From Candidatus Doudnabacteria bacterium (GTDB lineage: Bacteria > Patescibacteriota > Doudnabacteria > UBA920): a DNA stretch of 5,492 nt. Positions 4,565 through 5,492 of the stretch are shown here, in pieces (position 1 is the stretch's first letter; every line of letters starts with the position of its first letter). A program made the translations under genes and the position numbers. The notes beneath the pieces are model-generated. The model searched no databases. It was given only the letters and a program-made list of their open reading frames with translations, and was not told where the DNA came from. The DNA is taken from NCBI GenBank assembly GCA_016788805.1, contig JAEUSE010000074.1, positions 1-5,492 on the forward strand, given 5' to 3'.

Positions 4565-5233
4565 ATGAATAGAATAGCTGCAACTGCCATGCTCGGCCTG
4601 TTTTTGCTGTCGGCGAGTGTCTTGGCAAATCCCGTGGGTCAAAATTTTCAGTTTTACGTTACCGATAACAGCAGCGGCGCAGGCATTGACGCCGCGACTA
4701 TCGAAGTCAACGGTATGACCGTTTGCGTCACTACCAAAGGTTTCTGCGAGAAGGTTCTGGAGTACACAAATGGTCAGAGGGTGGCTATCGTTGTGACGGC
4801 TGATGATTATGTCAAAAGATCGTTGAGCATGTCGCTCACGTCCAGTGAGCATAACCTTATTGGCCTGGACAAACCGAGCAGAGGCCGTCGGCCTACTGCA
4901 TTACCATTCGGGTTTGCGTCTTCCAACTTTGTTGGCGCGGCGTTTATTCCCACTCAAAACCCGACCGGTCGGGAAATTTCGATTGACTTTACCGTCCTGG
5001 TTCAGGACGTCTCCAACGGGAGAATCCCGGGCGCTAAAGTCAAGGTCGTGGACTTGGATGGTAAAACCGAGACTCTTACCACCGACCGAAATGGGCGGTG
5101 TCGGTTCCAGAAATTCCAACAGGGGCGGATGGAAATTTCCGTTACCGCGCAAGGTTTTGCGGACGCCAGTGTCACGCCCACGGTGGCCAACAAAAAGGAA
5201 GTTGCAATTACGTTGCGCGTACCCGAACGGTAA
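4565..5233 (+). CDS. Secreted protein with two carboxypeptidase-regulatory/Ig-like domains
   Basis: The 222-aa protein has a signal peptide (basic MNR, hydrophobic core at about 5-19, likely cleavage near LA-N at 21-22). Two related beta-sandwich domains follow. Domain 1 (about 27-100): FYVTDNSSGAGIDAATIEVNG, a turn with C54 and C61, then IVVTADDYVKRSLSMSL. Domain 2 (about 138-219): VLVQDVSNGRIPGAKVKVVD, TTDRNGRCRF, then ISVTAQGFADASVTPTV. Both follow the plan 'V.D.S.G..I.GA.V.V...T..G.C...G....I.VTA..(Y/F)' of carboxypeptidase-regulatory-like (CarboxypepD_reg/Big-type) folds. A basic, Gly/Pro-rich linker (about 101-137) joins them. C54/C61 could form a disulfide in domain 1 only; domain 2 has the lone C179. 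A structural or adhesive surface role is plausible but unproven. The start is set by GAGG (4555-4558), six bases upstream. Codons favour GTC, ACC, ATC and GCC more than the kinase or CYTH genes do, by eye. Confidence 0.75.
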   Translation: MNRIAATAMLGLFLLSASVLANPVGQNFQFYVTDNSSGAGIDAATIEVNGMTVCVTTKGFCEKVLEYTNGQRVAIVVTADDYVKRSLSMSLTSSEHNLIGLDKPSRGRRPTALPFGFASSNFVGAAFIPTQNPTGREISIDFTVLVQDVSNGRIPGAKVKVVDLDGKTETLTTDRNGRCRFQKFQQGRMEISVTAQGFADASVTPTVANKKEVAITLRVPER

Positions 5234-5252
5234 GTGCAGCATTATCTAAGAC

Positions 5253-5303
5253 TAAGCGCAAGAAGGATGCTTTCAAACATCCTTCTTGCGCTTAATCTGT
5301 TTT
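5253..5303 (+). terminator. Rho-independent terminator after the two-domain protein
   Basis: A perfect 17-bp stem pairs TAAGCGCAAGAAGGATG (5253-5269) with its complement at 5278-5294 around an 8-nt loop (CTTTCAAA). The T-rich ATCTGTTTTA follows. It lies 20 bp after the stop codon. The T-tract is not ideal, but the stem is very long. Confidence 0.75.
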
Positions 5304-5319
5304 ATGGGGGTATTATATA

Positions 5320-5353
5320 CTACTACATTTTGACGGCCGTCAAAATGTAGTAG
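5320..5353. repeat. Perfect 34-bp palindrome
   Basis: CTACTACATTTTGACGG (5320-5336) is followed directly by its exact reverse complement (5337-5353) with no spacer, centred on GG/CC within ACGGCCGT. Six T's follow at 5359-5364, so in RNA it could act as a second terminator. As DNA it could be a dimeric operator or a recombination or extrusion site. Its arms contain ACATTTTG, also found twice in the leader of the preceding gene. It sits between the terminator at 5253 and the start of the next gene. Confidence 0.9.
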
Positions 5354-5387
5354 GGATATTTTTTGTAGATTTACAAAGCGGGGGAGT

Positions 5388-5415
5388 TTGCTAGACTTTA
5401 GCTACAGAGTATTAA
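5388..5415 (+). promoter_or_regulatory. Possible promoter for the DUF1761-type gene
   Basis: TTGCTA (5388-5393) and TATTAA (5410-5415) are 16 bp apart. Transcription would begin near 5422, only a few bases before ATG 5427, implying an almost leaderless message. No Shine-Dalgarno site is seen in front of the start. Confidence 0.28.
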
Positions 5416-5426
5416 TACATGTGTGT

Positions 5427-5492
5427 ATGAATATAAATTTTTGGGCCGTGTTAGTCAGTGCCTTGGCCTCTATGGTTATTTGCAGCGTGTGG
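5427..5492 (+). CDS. DUF1761-type membrane protein, N-terminal 22 residues (partial)
   Basis: The frame opens at ATG 5427 and runs off the right edge. The visible residues, MNINFWAVLVSALASMVICS followed by VW, form a hydrophobic first membrane helix and closely match the usual opening of DUF1761 proteins ('MNINFWAVLVAALASMVIGFLWY'). These are small integral membrane proteins, typically with four helices, of unknown function. Where most members have Gly after the first helix core, this one has Cys19. An earlier ATG at 5419 stops after three codons and was rejected. With so little visible, the assignment rests on the N-terminal signature alone. Confidence 0.6.
   Translation, partial: MNINFWAVLVSALASMVICSVW

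Noticed and set aside
4445..4852. 135-aa minus-strand ORF
   Set aside because: It overlaps the leader and the signal peptide and first domain of the plus-strand secreted protein, has no ribosome binding site or family resemblance, and its sequence looks like an antisense shadow.
4845..5249. 134-aa plus-strand ORF in another frame
   Set aside because: It lies within the two-domain secreted protein gene, which has a signal peptide, ribosome binding site and recognisable domains. The alternative product is basic and Arg/Pro-rich in the manner of out-of-frame translation.
5098..5295. 65-aa plus-strand ORF running into the terminator
   Set aside because: It overlaps the second domain of the secreted protein out of frame and ends inside the terminator stem.

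Overview
The window looks like bacterial chromosome of moderate G+C, probably from a small-genome lineage such as the Patescibacteria (CPR). That placement is tentative. It rests on the style of the LexA-type tail, the mix of Shine-Dalgarno-led and leader-poor genes, many short unassigned proteins, and a secreted protein ending in a CKNGGW...NQGxC module. No stop codon is TGA (six TAG including a duplicated tail, four TAA). No gene needs TGA read as sense, so the standard bacterial code fits.

Left part (1-818): the C-terminal end of a LexA/S24-type repressor-peptidase finishes at 120. A second copy of its last codons lies at 197-251, directly before a CYTH-fold protein (class IV adenylate cyclase/triphosphatase type) at 261-818. 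The two tails are identical over 36 bp, then differ at six bases that are all synonymous. Between them is a short G-rich spacer that folds into two adjacent hairpins. This is the most unusual structure in the window. It looks like a very small insertion, or the scar of a larger one, that rebuilt the 3' end of the lexA-like gene inside a former lexA-cyaB gene pair.

Middle (819-3444): a good promoter (833-861) drives a compact three-gene unit with strong ribosome binding sites: a DUF5680-type protein (896-1387), a 64-aa Cys/His-containing protein (1392-1586) and an 87-aa unknown (1622-1885). A separately promoted 125-aa coiled-coil protein follows (1954-2331), then a hairpin, then an APH-fold sugar kinase resembling AmgK (2407-3444).

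Right part (3445-5492): two exported proteins, each with its own promoter and terminator. The first (3558-4337) is a 259-aa beta-rich protein with the CKNGGW module. The second (4565-5233) is a 222-aa protein made of two related carboxypeptidase-regulatory/Ig-like beta-sandwich domains. The second is preceded by a structured leader of about 115 nt and bounded by copies of the octamer ACATTTTG, the last pair forming the arms of a perfect 34-bp palindrome at 5320-5353. The window ends in the first 22 codons of a DUF1761-type membrane protein (from 5427).

The genes do not form one pathway. The strongest internal links are the former lexA-cyaB pair, the three-gene DUF5680 operon, and the two neighbouring secreted proteins. 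No gene-free stretch exceeds 300 bp; the longest (4338-4564) holds two hairpins, a promoter and the structured leader.
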